From assembly GCA_023424995.1 (NCBI GenBank), contig JAFADH010000332.1, positions 1 to 64,000 on the forward strand: a stretch of 64,000 nucleotides of DNA, in the 5' to 3' direction. This document shows positions 37,422 through 45,651 of the stretch, in pieces. The DNA is from Bacillota bacterium (GTDB lineage: Bacteria > Bacillota > Clostridia > Lachnospirales > Lachnospiraceae). The position numbers were made by a program, and so were the translations under genes. A model generated the notes under the pieces. The model had not been told where the DNA came from and did not search any database. It saw nothing but the letters and a program-made list of their open reading frames with translations. How positions within the stretch are numbered: the stretch's first letter is position 1; each line of letters opens with the position of its first letter.

Positions 37422-38477
37422 TTATATCCTGCAGGATACGGGCTTTCCTTCCTTTGCAGCCTGGAAGATAAGATCGATCAATGACATGACACGCAGTGCC
37501 TGTTCCGGCTTAACGATCAGCTCGGCACCCTGGTCCAGCACATCAAAGACATTCTTATAGTATTCTGTCCAGGAGGTCTCTACCGTTGGCAGAGGCAGGA
37601 TGCTCTTGGTATAATCCGGTCTCGGCGCCATGGTTCTGGTAGGTCCGGCAGCGGTATAGACAATATCATCCTCCCATTTCAGAACTTCCCTGCCTGCCAG
37701 CTTTACGATCTCTCCGCTGCACTCCCAATCCCTGATCACTGCGGTGCCTTCGCTGCCGCACATATGCCATCTGGGCTGGTTGATAAAGCAGTTTGTCGCC
37801 ACCTCCACCAGGGCGGAGATGCCATTCTCAAAGGTCAAAAATACCTTAAAGTTATCATCCACCTCCTGATTGAACAGCTGTACCAGGTGAGGTGCCACAG
37901 ATACTACCGGACTGTCCACCAGGTTCAGCAGCTGGTCGAAGAGATGCACACCCCAGTCATATACCATACCGCCGCCGTTCTCCTTATATCCGCGCCAGCC
38001 GTGAAGCATCTGTCCGGAGCCCTGGACACGGCTCTCGATATAGTAAGGAGTTCCGATGGTCCCGTCGTGGAAGAGCTGCCGGATGATACGGTAATCCCTG
38101 TCCCATCTGCGATTCTGATGGATCGTGAAGAGCTTGCCGGTCTCAAGAGAGACGGTGATGATTTCCCTCAATTCATCCGCATTCATGGTAACGGGTTTCT
38201 CACACACAACATTCTTGCCGCCTCTGAGACAGCGGATGGCATAATCCTTATGAAAATTATTAGGTACAACGATGGTTACCAGGTCGATCTCCTTATCTGC
38301 TATTATCTCTTCTACATCCTTGTAGACATACAGGCCATTCTCTCTGGCTTTGCTTCGGGCCTCCTCACGGACATCGTATATGCCCTTGACCAAATCCGGA
38401 TCGATGGATTCGGCAATGCTTTTATGATGCCAGCCACCCATGCCGCCATAGCCGATGATTGCTAATCTGTGTTTCAT
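37422..38477 (-). CDS. Gfo/Idh/MocA-family oxidoreductase
   Basis: A 351-residue member of the same family as the gene at 35220-36326, with its own Rossmann start LAIIGYGGMGGWHHKSI, the NVVCEKPVTMN motif with the catalytic lysine, and the C-terminal oligomerisation domain. It heads the operon that runs away from the AraC regulator. Sharing less than the whole fold with its partner suggests two successive or alternative redox steps on a sugar derivative. AGAGG eight bases upstream supports the start. Confidence 0.85.
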   Translation of the reverse strand: MKHRLAIIGYGGMGGWHHKSIAESIDPDLVKGIYDVREEARSKARENGLYVYKDVEEIIADKEIDLVTIVVPNNFHKDYAIRCLRGGKNVVCEKPVTMNADELREIITVSLETGKLFTIHQNRRWDRDYRIIRQLFHDGTIGTPYYIESRVQGSGQMLHGWRGYKENGGGMVYDWGVHLFDQLLNLVDSPVVSVAPHLVQLFNQEVDDNFKVFLTFENGISALVEVATNCFINQPRWHMCGSEGTAVIRDWECSGEIVKLAGREVLKWEDDIVYTAAGPTRTMAPRPDYTKSILPLPTVETSWTEYYKNVFDVLDQGAELIVKPEQALRVMSLIDLIFQAAKEGKPVSCRI

Positions 38478-38625
38478 GCCGTAAACCTCTTTTCATATTG
38501 TTTATCTTGTGATATTCTTGGGATAACATAAGCAATTACAATTGTATTATATCAAGTGCTCTTATTTCCGTGTGACAATGTAATTAAAAACCTGGTCAAA
38601 TATTGCTGTATTGGAGTGTAAATAT

Positions 38626-39438
38626 ATGCTGCCCTTTTATGAGAATAAGCAGGATGAACTAAGAGTGTTTTATGCGGAGAATATTCATTTCCCCGCTCAT
38701 CTGCACAGCCAGATCGAGCTTTTATATGTAGTAAGCGGTTCCATTGAGGTAACGGTCTTTAACAAGTCAAAATTACTTAAACAGGGAGACTTTGCGGCGG
38801 TATTCCCGAATACCATACACAGCTATGCTTCAGTGGAGGGAGAAAAGCCCTGCCGCATCATCCTGGCGATCGGCAGCCTGGAGCTTACCGGAGATTTCTT
38901 TCGGAAGCTTACGAGCTATTACCCCACCGCTCCCTTCATCCCGGCGGACAGGCTGCATAAGAATGTAAGCTTTGCCATGCGGGAGCTGGAGAAGGAATAC
39001 CGTGAGGGCCGGGATCTGAATGCCTGCCGTGCGCTGCTGCTTCTGATCCTCTCACGGGCCCTTCCTCTGCTTGATCTGACCAGGAATAAGGATATTGAGA
39101 ATTATGATTTGACTTATCTGATTGTGAATTATGTGGCGGAGCATTTTCAGGAAGGGCTGACCCTGACAGAGCTGGCGAATCATCTGAACGTCAGCAAGTA
39201 TTATCTCTCCAGGGTGTTTTCGGCCAAGCTGAATACCAACTTCAATCAATATCTTAATTATATCAGGGCAAATTACGCCCTGACCCAGATACAATCCACC
39301 AACCACACCCTGACCAGGATCAGTGTTGACTCCGGTTTTGAAAGCCAGCGCACCTTCAACCGTGCCTTCAGGGAGATATTCCATATGACGCCCAGCGAGT
39401 ACCGAAAGCGTGCCAGCACATTATTGCAGGATTCATGA
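38626..39438 (+). CDS. AraC-family transcriptional regulator
   Basis: A 270-residue regulator with an N-terminal cupin ligand domain (FPAHLHSQIELLYVVSGSIEV, FAAVFPNTIHSYAS) and a C-terminal AraC/XylS double helix-turn-helix (LTLTELANHLNVSKYYLSRVFSAKLNTNFNQYLNYIR ... RISVDSGFESQRTFNRAFREIFHMTPSEYRKR). It is divergent from the oxidoreductase operon, across a gap of about 150 bases, so it very likely activates that operon when its sugar ligand is present. Start at ATG 38626 follows TTGGAG with about ten bases; the upstream TTG at 38611 is less likely. Confidence 0.88.
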   Translation: MLPFYENKQDELRVFYAENIHFPAHLHSQIELLYVVSGSIEVTVFNKSKLLKQGDFAAVFPNTIHSYASVEGEKPCRIILAIGSLELTGDFFRKLTSYYPTAPFIPADRLHKNVSFAMRELEKEYREGRDLNACRALLLLILSRALPLLDLTRNKDIENYDLTYLIVNYVAEHFQEGLTLTELANHLNVSKYYLSRVFSAKLNTNFNQYLNYIRANYALTQIQSTNHTLTRISVDSGFESQRTFNRAFREIFHMTPSEYRKRASTLLQDS

Positions 39439-39595
39439 CATACCCGGGCAAAGATCTGCTGCAGGAATATAGTATATTCCGAGATATCTTAATTTCGAGT
39501 TGCCATTATATTGCGGAGGCTCTTTATTTAAAAATAGAATGAATCGGCGGTACGAGTCATAGAATCATATGAGTAATATTTAAACGGAGGTTAAG

Positions 39596-40012
39596 ATGAA
39601 GAGGGCAAGGACTGTCATTCTGATTCTTACGGTAATAATTGCTGTCTTGAGCTTTACAGGCTGCAAGGCGGAGAATACGGACGTGAAGAAACTAAAGGAT
39701 TTGGATTTTACAGTGGTTGAAGATGCGGATGTACCGGGAGAACTGAAGGAAATCATTGATGAGAAGAAGGAAGAACCCTTCCGTTTGTCCTATTCGAATA
39801 AAGACAATCTATACATTGTGGTAGGTTACGGTAAGCAGAACAGCGGCGGTTACAGTATTACGGTTGATGATCTGTACCTGACCAAGAATGCCATCTATAT
39901 TAATACGAATCTAATGGGGCCCTCCCAGGACGATTTTGTATCCCAGGGAGTTACTTACCCGTATGTAGTGGTAAAATTGGAGTATATGGACTATAAAGTA
40001 GTGTTCGATTAA
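39596..40012 (+). CDS. PrcB-domain lipoprotein
   Basis: A 138-residue lipoprotein with lipobox FTGC, an acidic linker and a C-terminal PrcB-like domain (IVVGYGKQNSGGYSITVDDLYLTKNAIYI ... QGVTYPYVVVKLE). In Treponema, PrcB is a partner of the PrtP protease complex; in Clostridia the domain stands alone and its role is unknown. It is probably monocistronic. A hairpin follows. Confidence 0.75.
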   Translation: MKRARTVILILTVIIAVLSFTGCKAENTDVKKLKDLDFTVVEDADVPGELKEIIDEKKEEPFRLSYSNKDNLYIVVGYGKQNSGGYSITVDDLYLTKNAIYINTNLMGPSQDDFVSQGVTYPYVVVKLEYMDYKVVFD

Positions 40013-40055
40013 CAATATATAGTTCCATATTATAACATGATATCTATATATTGTG

Positions 40056-40117
40056 TGCACAAAATTTGGGATAATGACGGAAATGTTCAATTCCGTCGCT
40101 TGATATTTGTGCATTTT
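40056..40117 (+). terminator. Terminator after the PrcB-domain gene
   Basis: TGCACAAA at 40056-40063 pairs with TTTGTGCA at 40106-40113, and inside GACGGAA (40076-40082) pairs with TTCCGTC (40091-40097). A short T-rich tail follows. The rest of the 320-base gap to veg holds the veg promoter. Confidence 0.6.
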
Positions 40118-40248
40118 AATAGTGTACCATAGGGATAACGGCCTAAGTTTGTGAAAATATTCCATTAAAAGTTACAAAATTTCATGAAATAGATGTGCAT
40201 ATTTTTCAGTACAAACCGCTTGCAACATCTGAATTGTCTGAAAATTCA

Positions 40249-40277
40249 TTGACCAAACACCTTATTTATGCTATACT
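40249..40277 (+). promoter_or_regulatory. Sigma-A promoter of veg
   Basis: TTGACC (40249-40254) and TATACT (40272-40277) with a 17-base spacer, upstream of the veg start codon. Strong sigma-A promoters are typical for veg. Confidence 0.75.
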
Positions 40278-40332
40278 AGTCACGTTGAGAAGACTAGTCC
40301 ATGTGCAAAGATGCATTAGTAAGGAGATAACT

Positions 40333-40575
40333 ATGGTGCAAAATAATGTGAGTAACGTCCGGAATGCAGTAGCAAACCAGATGGGGAAGAAGGTCAAGAT
40401 TCGAATCAACAGGGGCAGACATAAAGTGGATGTGTCGGAGGGGATCATATCAGAGACATATCCAAGCATTTTCCTGATCAAAATACAAGAAGCTGATAAC
40501 ATGCCGGTTAGAACAGTATCTTATAGTTATACGGATATATTGACAAAAGATGTTGAACTTATTCTGTGCAGCTAA
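40333..40575 (+). CDS. veg: Veg family protein
   Basis: An 80-residue Veg protein: the GKKVKIRINRGRHKVDVSEGIISETYPSIFLIKI core and YSYTDILTKDVEL end are diagnostic. In Bacillus subtilis Veg is made in very large amounts and stimulates biofilm formation. A leader ATG track begins at 40195, but AAGGAG at 40321-40326 and family length give ATG 40333. A terminator follows. Confidence 0.93.
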   Translation: MVQNNVSNVRNAVANQMGKKVKIRINRGRHKVDVSEGIISETYPSIFLIKIQEADNMPVRTVSYSYTDILTKDVELILCS

Positions 40576-40606
40576 ATTACATTTATATATTAAATTTTGG
40601 ATGTGA

Positions 40607-40664
40607 ATGAGGCATGACATACTCCGCGGATTAATCCGCCGGAATAGTCGTACCTCATTTTTTA
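40607..40664 (+). terminator. Terminator after veg
   Basis: AATGAGGCATGAC pairs, with a few mismatches, with GTCGTACCTCATT, and the stem continues through CCG/CGG to a loop of about six bases. Six T residues follow. Confidence 0.8.
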
Positions 40665-40758
40665 TTGTTTTATATATTATTTTTCATAATTCAAGATCTC
40701 CACGAATAAGATATGACAGAGGCATCCGTCGTATGTCCAAATCTAAGGAGGGATTGAA

Positions 40759-42327
40759 GTGGAGTTAATTAAAAAGAATATTCATATGAATAAATTGAAA
40801 TGTAAGAGCACCCTGCAGCTTACATTAGATGATGACTTTAATGTTCCTGACGTTAAGCCGGACATTGATCAGATAATAGCGGAGCAGGGTGAAGTCAGAA
40901 TCAGTGATATCAGAGCAACGAACGGAAAGCTCATAGTTAAGGGTGCACTTGTATTTAACGTTTTGTATCTGAGTGAGGGAGATCAAAGACCGATTCAGAA
41001 CATCAGCGGTGAGATCCCATTTGATGAAGTCATCAATATGGATATGTCCTGTGAAGATGATGATCTTATGGTAAAATGGGATCTTGAAGACCTGACCAGC
41101 GGCATGATTAATTCCAGAAAGCTCAGTATAAGGGCCATTGTTGGCCTGTATGTAACAGTGGAGGAGCTATATGACGAAGAAACCGCTGTTATGGTAGAAG
41201 GACCGGAGGATGTTCAATACATAAACAAAAAGATCGAAGTGACGGATGTAGCGATCAATAAGAAGGACACCTACCGGATCAAGGATGAGATCAATCTGCC
41301 GGCGAACAAAGGAAATATCTCCTCACTGCTCTATAAGGACGTGGACTTAAGCAGTGTTGAGGTCAGGTTATTGGACGATCGCTTTACCATCAAGGGCGAG
41401 CTGCCGGTATTCATTCTCTATACCAGTGACGATGAGGAAAACCCCATCGAATATTATGAGACTGAAGTACCGTTCAGCGGCACGGTTGACTGCAATGGCT
41501 GCACGGAGGATATGATTGAGGATATTACCTGTGCCATCGGCAGTAAAAACATGGAGATTAAACCGGATGCAGACGGGGAAGAGAGAGTGATTGATCTTGA
41601 GGTAATACTGGATCTGGGAATTAAGGTATACAAGGTGGAAGAGCCTGAGATCCTGTGTGATGTGTATTGCCCGTCAAAAGAGATTATACCGATCGTCCGC
41701 GACGCCACCTATGAGAATCTGGTTATCAAGAACAATAGTAAATACCGGATCGCAGACCGGATCATGGTTCCGGAGAATCAGCCCAGAATCCTTCAGATCT
41801 GCCATGGCAGCGGCGGGATCAAGATTGATGATATCGTTGCGGAGGGCAATGAGCTTCTTGTGGAGGGCGTGGTTGAGGTCAACATACTTTATATCTCCGA
41901 GGATGACAGAAAGCCTATGACCTCTATTAAAGGCCTTGTCCCCTTCTCCCAGGTGATAGAGCTAAAAGGTATGAAACCCGGCAGCAATTATGAGATCAAG
42001 CCTACCATTGACCAGCTGAATGTCATGATGCTGGACAGTGAAGAAATTGAAGTAAAAGCCACCATCAATCTGAATACCATTGTCTTTGACCTGATTACCG
42101 AACCCATCATAACCGATGTTGAGGTAGCGGATCTGGATATGGATAAAATCCAGGCGATGCCGGGCATCATCGGTTATGTTGTTAAGAGCGGAGATTCTCT
42201 GTGGAATATTGCCAAGAGATATTATACAACCATGGATAACATCATGGCGATCAACGACCTGGAGGATGACCGGATTAAGGAAGGCGATAAGCTGATAATT
42301 ACAAAGAAAGTAGATGCAATCGTATAA
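40759..42327 (+). CDS. sipL: SPOCS/LysM spore coat morphogenetic protein (SipL-like)
   Basis: A 522-residue protein with three repeats of the SPOCS/DUF3794 type (for example LQLTLDDDFNVPDVKPDIDQIIAEQGEV and VRDATYENLVIKNNSKYRIADRIMVP) and a C-terminal LysM domain (YVVKSGDSLWNIAKRYYTTMDNIMAINDLEDDRIKEGDKLII). This layout and length match Clostridioides difficile SipL, which binds SpoIVA through its LysM domain to attach the spore coat. The start is GTG 40759 after AAGGAGG. No SigE-type promoter could be assigned with confidence. Confidence 0.85.
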   Translation: MELIKKNIHMNKLKCKSTLQLTLDDDFNVPDVKPDIDQIIAEQGEVRISDIRATNGKLIVKGALVFNVLYLSEGDQRPIQNISGEIPFDEVINMDMSCEDDDLMVKWDLEDLTSGMINSRKLSIRAIVGLYVTVEELYDEETAVMVEGPEDVQYINKKIEVTDVAINKKDTYRIKDEINLPANKGNISSLLYKDVDLSSVEVRLLDDRFTIKGELPVFILYTSDDEENPIEYYETEVPFSGTVDCNGCTEDMIEDITCAIGSKNMEIKPDADGEERVIDLEVILDLGIKVYKVEEPEILCDVYCPSKEIIPIVRDATYENLVIKNNSKYRIADRIMVPENQPRILQICHGSGGIKIDDIVAEGNELLVEGVVEVNILYISEDDRKPMTSIKGLVPFSQVIELKGMKPGSNYEIKPTIDQLNVMMLDSEEIEVKATINLNTIVFDLITEPIITDVEVADLDMDKIQAMPGIIGYVVKSGDSLWNIAKRYYTTMDNIMAINDLEDDRIKEGDKLIITKKVDAIV

Positions 42328-42380
42328 GCCGGCCGAATGGATATCAGACCAGGCTGAGGCATGATCATATTAAAAATCAT

Positions 42381-42417
42381 AATAGCGGACCCTTATGACA
42401 GGAAGGTCCGCTATTTG
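42381..42417 (+). terminator. Terminator after the sipL-like gene
   Basis: A perfect 11-bp stem, AATAGCGGACC at 42381-42391 with GGTCCGCTATT at 42405-42415, encloses a 13-base loop. Confidence 0.75.
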
Positions 42418-42511
42418 CTATTAACTTATTACGTAAATCTTCCGAAATAGAGAGTACAAAGCACCTGTTAATCAAGGGAGGAGACTCCCCTGCAGATCAA
42501 GGAGGATTGTT

Positions 42512-43123
42512 ATGAGCGTAAATGGAGTTACCGGCATGGCGCAAACCTATGATTCGAAAGGAACATCAAGGTCAAGTGCAAACCAGTCGAAGAATGCGAA
42601 TGAGGCAAAACAGCAGGACACCGATGCGGTGATCTACGATAAGAGTGAAACAGTAACAGCGGTATCGGCTAATAAAGTATACCAGAGAGATCAGGCAGCC
42701 ATAGACAGATTGTGGGCGGAGGCTGAGAAGCGTTCCCAGAGCTTAAGGGATCTGGTGGAAAAGATGCTTCTTAAGCAGGGACAGGCATATACCGATTCCA
42801 CCGACATATATGCGTTGCTTCGGGAAGGGAAGCTCACCGTAGATCCTGAGGTACAAGAACAGGCTAAAAAAGACATCGCTGAGGACGGATACTGGGGCAT
42901 AGAACAGACCTCGGAGCGCCTGTTGTCCTTCGCCAAAGCACTGTCCGGAGGAGATCCCTCCAAAGCAGACGAGCTGATCGAGGCAATAAAGAAAGGCTTT
43001 GAAGAAGCTGCCGGGGCTTGGGGCGGGGAGCTTCCGGATATCTGCCGGAAGACCGTCGATGCAGCCATTACGAAGCTGGAAGCCTGGAGGGATAGTTCGG
43101 TAAGCTCCAGTTCCGATGAATAA
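42512..43123 (+). CDS. Hypothetical protein
   Basis: The 203-residue protein has a flexible Ser/Lys/Asn/Gln-rich N-terminus (about residues 1-50) and a helical remainder: AIDRLWAEAEKRSQSLRDLVEKMLLKQGQAY, then YALLREGKLTVDPEVQEQAKKDIAEDGYWGIEQTSERLLSFAKAL and DELIEAIKKGFEEAAGAWGGELPDIC. I know similar unnamed proteins from Clostridia but no function. It is soluble, without signal peptide. AAGGAGG precedes the ATG. Confidence 0.65.
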   Translation: MSVNGVTGMAQTYDSKGTSRSSANQSKNANEAKQQDTDAVIYDKSETVTAVSANKVYQRDQAAIDRLWAEAEKRSQSLRDLVEKMLLKQGQAYTDSTDIYALLREGKLTVDPEVQEQAKKDIAEDGYWGIEQTSERLLSFAKALSGGDPSKADELIEAIKKGFEEAAGAWGGELPDICRKTVDAAITKLEAWRDSSVSSSSDE

Positions 43124-43142
43124 TAAACAGACAGATGTAGAC

Positions 43143-43188
43143 GATCAGGATAATATATCTCCGTGTGGAAGTATGTATTATCCTGATC
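43143..43188. terminator. Bidirectional terminator between hypothetical gene and ispE
   Basis: A perfect 13-bp stem (GATCAGGATAATA at 43143-43155 with TATTATCCTGATC at 43176-43188) lies between the two convergent genes. T-rich or A-rich flanks allow use in either direction. Confidence 0.75.
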
Positions 43189-43198
43189 ATATTCTTGC

Positions 43199-44095
43199 CT
43201 AACGCTGCTGCCGGTGTGCGGCAGGACCCGGCCAATAGGGTTTTGTCAGGAATACCTGCCTGCCGTAATGCTTGCGCCTTCTGAAATAATATAATGAATT
43301 TTTGGCAAATACCGGATCCTTATAGATGCCGAATACAGTGGGCCCGCTTCCGCTCATCAGGGAAGTGACAGCACCTAACTCAAGCATCTTCTTTTTGATT
43401 TTCTCGATAATCGGATATTCCTTCGCTGTGACGGTCTGCAGTATATTATCCATATTCTTGGTCAACGCAGTCAGATCCCCGGAGCTCAATGCATCACACA
43501 TAGCAGGAATATCAGGATGTATACTTGCTTCCGTCAGCCGCAGATTCTCATACACATATTTGGTGGATACGCTGATATCCGGCTTTACGAGAAGGACGAA
43601 GCAGCCAGGGATGGGATCCAGCGGTGTAAGGATCTCACCGATGCCCTCGGAGAGCGCCGTTCCAAGCCGGATGCAATAAGGAACATCCGCACCAAGCTTC
43701 ACGCCAAGCTTCATTAATTCTTCTGTGGAAAGACCTGCCTGGTATAACTCATTCAAGCCTTTCAAGGCAGCAGCAGCATCAGAGCTGCCTCCCGCCAGAC
43801 CTGCTGCAACAGGAATGTTCTTCTCCAGCCTGATATTCAAGCCTTCTTTCACAGATATGGTTTTTAAGAATAGGGCGGCTGCTTTATATACTAAATTACC
43901 CTGATCGTTAGGAATATAGGAGAGATTTGTATTGATGCGAATGCCTTCCGCGGCAGACCGGGTGATTGTAATTACATCATGTAATTCAAGAGACTGCATG
44001 ATCATTCGGACCTCGTGGTAGCCATCGGGACGCTTGTTGAGAACATCGAGCCCCAGGTTTATTTTTGCATATGCATTAACGGTTATGGAATTCAT
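43199..44095 (-). CDS. ispE: 4-(cytidine 5'-diphospho)-2-C-methyl-D-erythritol kinase
   Basis: A 298-residue GHMP kinase that phosphorylates CDP-methylerythritol in the non-mevalonate isoprenoid pathway. The start NAYAKINLGLDVLNKRPDGYHEVRMIMQSL carries the catalytic lysine, and the ATP-binding PVAAGLAGGSSDAAAAL motif and the LMSGSGPTVFGIY motif are intact. The last ~20 residues (PYWPGPAAHRQQR) are less conserved. The genes for SpoIIR and ispE lie on the same strand, about 395 bases apart. Confidence 0.95.
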   Translation of the reverse strand: MNSITVNAYAKINLGLDVLNKRPDGYHEVRMIMQSLELHDVITITRSAAEGIRINTNLSYIPNDQGNLVYKAAALFLKTISVKEGLNIRLEKNIPVAAGLAGGSSDAAAALKGLNELYQAGLSTEELMKLGVKLGADVPYCIRLGTALSEGIGEILTPLDPIPGCFVLLVKPDISVSTKYVYENLRLTEASIHPDIPAMCDALSSGDLTALTKNMDNILQTVTAKEYPIIEKIKKKMLELGAVTSLMSGSGPTVFGIYKDPVFAKNSLYYFRRRKHYGRQVFLTKPYWPGPAAHRQQR

Positions 44096-44490
44096 AATAC
44101 CTCCTGATCATCATGGAAAGGCGGATATGGCGTACCGGGACGGCTGCTCCGGACATTGTCTTCCGCTCTTAAATCCGGCCTATCCGTATTCTATCACAGA
44201 TGAACGGGCTTTACAACGAACAACATAATACGCACGATAAAGGATGAAGCGGAATTATCCCTGTAAGTATAGGCGGCGAATATTAAGTATAGGCAGCGAA
44301 TATAATAAAACCTCATGCAGCGTCTGCATGGCCATAAACCAATGAGCAGGCTGAATGAGGTTATGTAAGCCAAGCCGTACTGCCTGTATACCATCCGGCA
44401 CAGTTTTATTAAAGATGGATGAGACAGTAAGCCGGTGCAATGTTCTGAAATATCTTCACAAATTATTCTGTCTGATTTTTCAAACGCGTT
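44096..44490. repeat. Intergenic region with a 20-bp tandem duplication
   Basis: No gene is seen. At 44264-44283 and 44284-44303 the same 20 bases occur twice with one mismatch (TAAGTATAGGCGGCGAATAT versus ...GGCAGC...). Next to it is a minus-strand terminator. Confidence 0.7.
44305..44362 (-). terminator. Minus-strand terminator after spoIIR
   Basis: On the minus strand AACCTCATTCAGC pairs with GCTGCATGAGGTT (10-11 of 13 bases), with a T-rich run after it. The loop is long, about 28 bases. Confidence 0.55.
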
Positions 44491-45165
44491 TTAGCTTAAT
44501 AAATTCTTCAATAATTCAAGAAATTTAAACTTTACCTTTATCGGCGTCTTTCTGCTGATTAAGGTATTATATTCTTCGTCGGTCAGTAAGGTCTTTAATT
44601 TCTCACCGGAATTACCGTCAACGATGCCATAGGTCTCATCCACGAAACACAGGGGAGGGAACATAAGGCACCACCAGTTCCTGCCCTGTGCCTCCCCGAT
44701 CTGCACCCTGAGCGCATCGTAATAACCGGGAGGGAAGGTATAGTCTCCATATATCTTCAATGGGAAATAGCTTTGTGACAGACTGACCGTAACGGGGTAG
44801 GAATAACCGTTCTCCTTAACGGTATCCTCTGCCAGCTCCTGAATATAAGGAAGACGCTGTTCTATGATATCCTTGGCTTCTAAAATGGAATCCGTCTTAC
44901 TTAAGATAGGGGACAGATGATTGACCAGATTGTCGCGAACCAGTAATTTTAATTCCTGATCCTCATCACTGTCGCTATTGGCAATAACGTGAAAGCGGAT
45001 TATCTCCTGTGCGATACCGGATTGCAATTCCCTGCCATGCACGGCATTTGCTTTGATTAAAAGAGTGGTAACCCCGCAGATAAATAGGAACATTACAAGA
45101 AGCATGGTACGAAACTTCTCGCACAGGGGCTGATCGTCAATTGGATTTGGTATGTATGATTTCAT
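44491..45165 (-). CDS. spoIIR: Stage II sporulation protein R
   Basis: A 224-residue protein that, in Bacillus subtilis, is made in the forespore under SigF and signals across the septum to activate SpoIIGA and hence SigE. Hallmarks: the N-terminal membrane segment, IIRFHVIANSDSDEDQELKLLVRDNLVNHL, and the C-terminal GEAQGRNWWCLMFPPLCFVDE. A GGAGG ribosome site precedes the ATG. A SigF promoter could not be located by eye. Confidence 0.93.
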   Translation of the reverse strand: MKSYIPNPIDDQPLCEKFRTMLLVMFLFICGVTTLLIKANAVHGRELQSGIAQEIIRFHVIANSDSDEDQELKLLVRDNLVNHLSPILSKTDSILEAKDIIEQRLPYIQELAEDTVKENGYSYPVTVSLSQSYFPLKIYGDYTFPPGYYDALRVQIGEAQGRNWWCLMFPPLCFVDETYGIVDGNSGEKLKTLLTDEEYNTLISRKTPIKVKFKFLELLKNLLS

Positions 45166-45272
45166 GGTTCCTCCTGGAATATTATAAACTATGTTAATCG
45201 GTAGTTAGAGTATTAACATAATATGGGTATCTATTCAAGAAAGGATATATTCTGCCCGGAGAAAGATTGGAA

Positions 45273-45301
45273 TTGACAGAATATATTTTTAGAGCTAAGA
45301 T
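45273..45301 (+). promoter_or_regulatory. Sigma-A promoter of the ABC-F leader
   Basis: TTGACA at 45273-45278 and TAAGAT at 45296-45301, 17 bases apart, start a leader of about 340 bases in front of the ABC-F gene. Confidence 0.6.
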
Positions 45302-45312
45302 AAGGATAGTAA

Positions 45313-45466
45313 ATGAAAGGATACCAATCGGCCTGACCGGCTGATTTGTAAGGGTGCCATAGGTAATGAATATTATTCGATAGTTCGGAAAATGAATTGC
45401 TGCAAAGATTCCATGAGAATCTGCGCTGCTGACGGCAGGCTGATTATGTTTGGTCAGCTTGTATTT
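45313..45466 (+). promoter_or_regulatory. Leader with short ORF and hairpin ahead of the ABC-F gene
   Basis: The 486-base gap before the ABC-F gene contains, after the promoter, a seven-codon frame encoding MKGYQSA (45313-45336, preceded by AAGGA) and a hairpin AGGCTGA/TCAGCTT at 45437-45460 followed by GTATTTT. Such a layout is how several antibiotic-inducible ABC-F genes are controlled. The hairpin is modest, so this is a candidate only. Confidence 0.4.
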
Positions 45467-45651
45467 TCGCTGGATTATCGAATGAATATGGACAAGAGAC
45501 CGCGGGCAGAGCCTTTGTTTGCATTACTGCAGTGATACCGGAGGTATGGCTGCAGGTCTGTAATTTATCTGTTGGAGCAGGAGTCTGTTCCGATCCCCCA
45601 TATTGTCATATTTTCGATCTTTCCGGCATACATGCATGGAGGGATTTTTTT

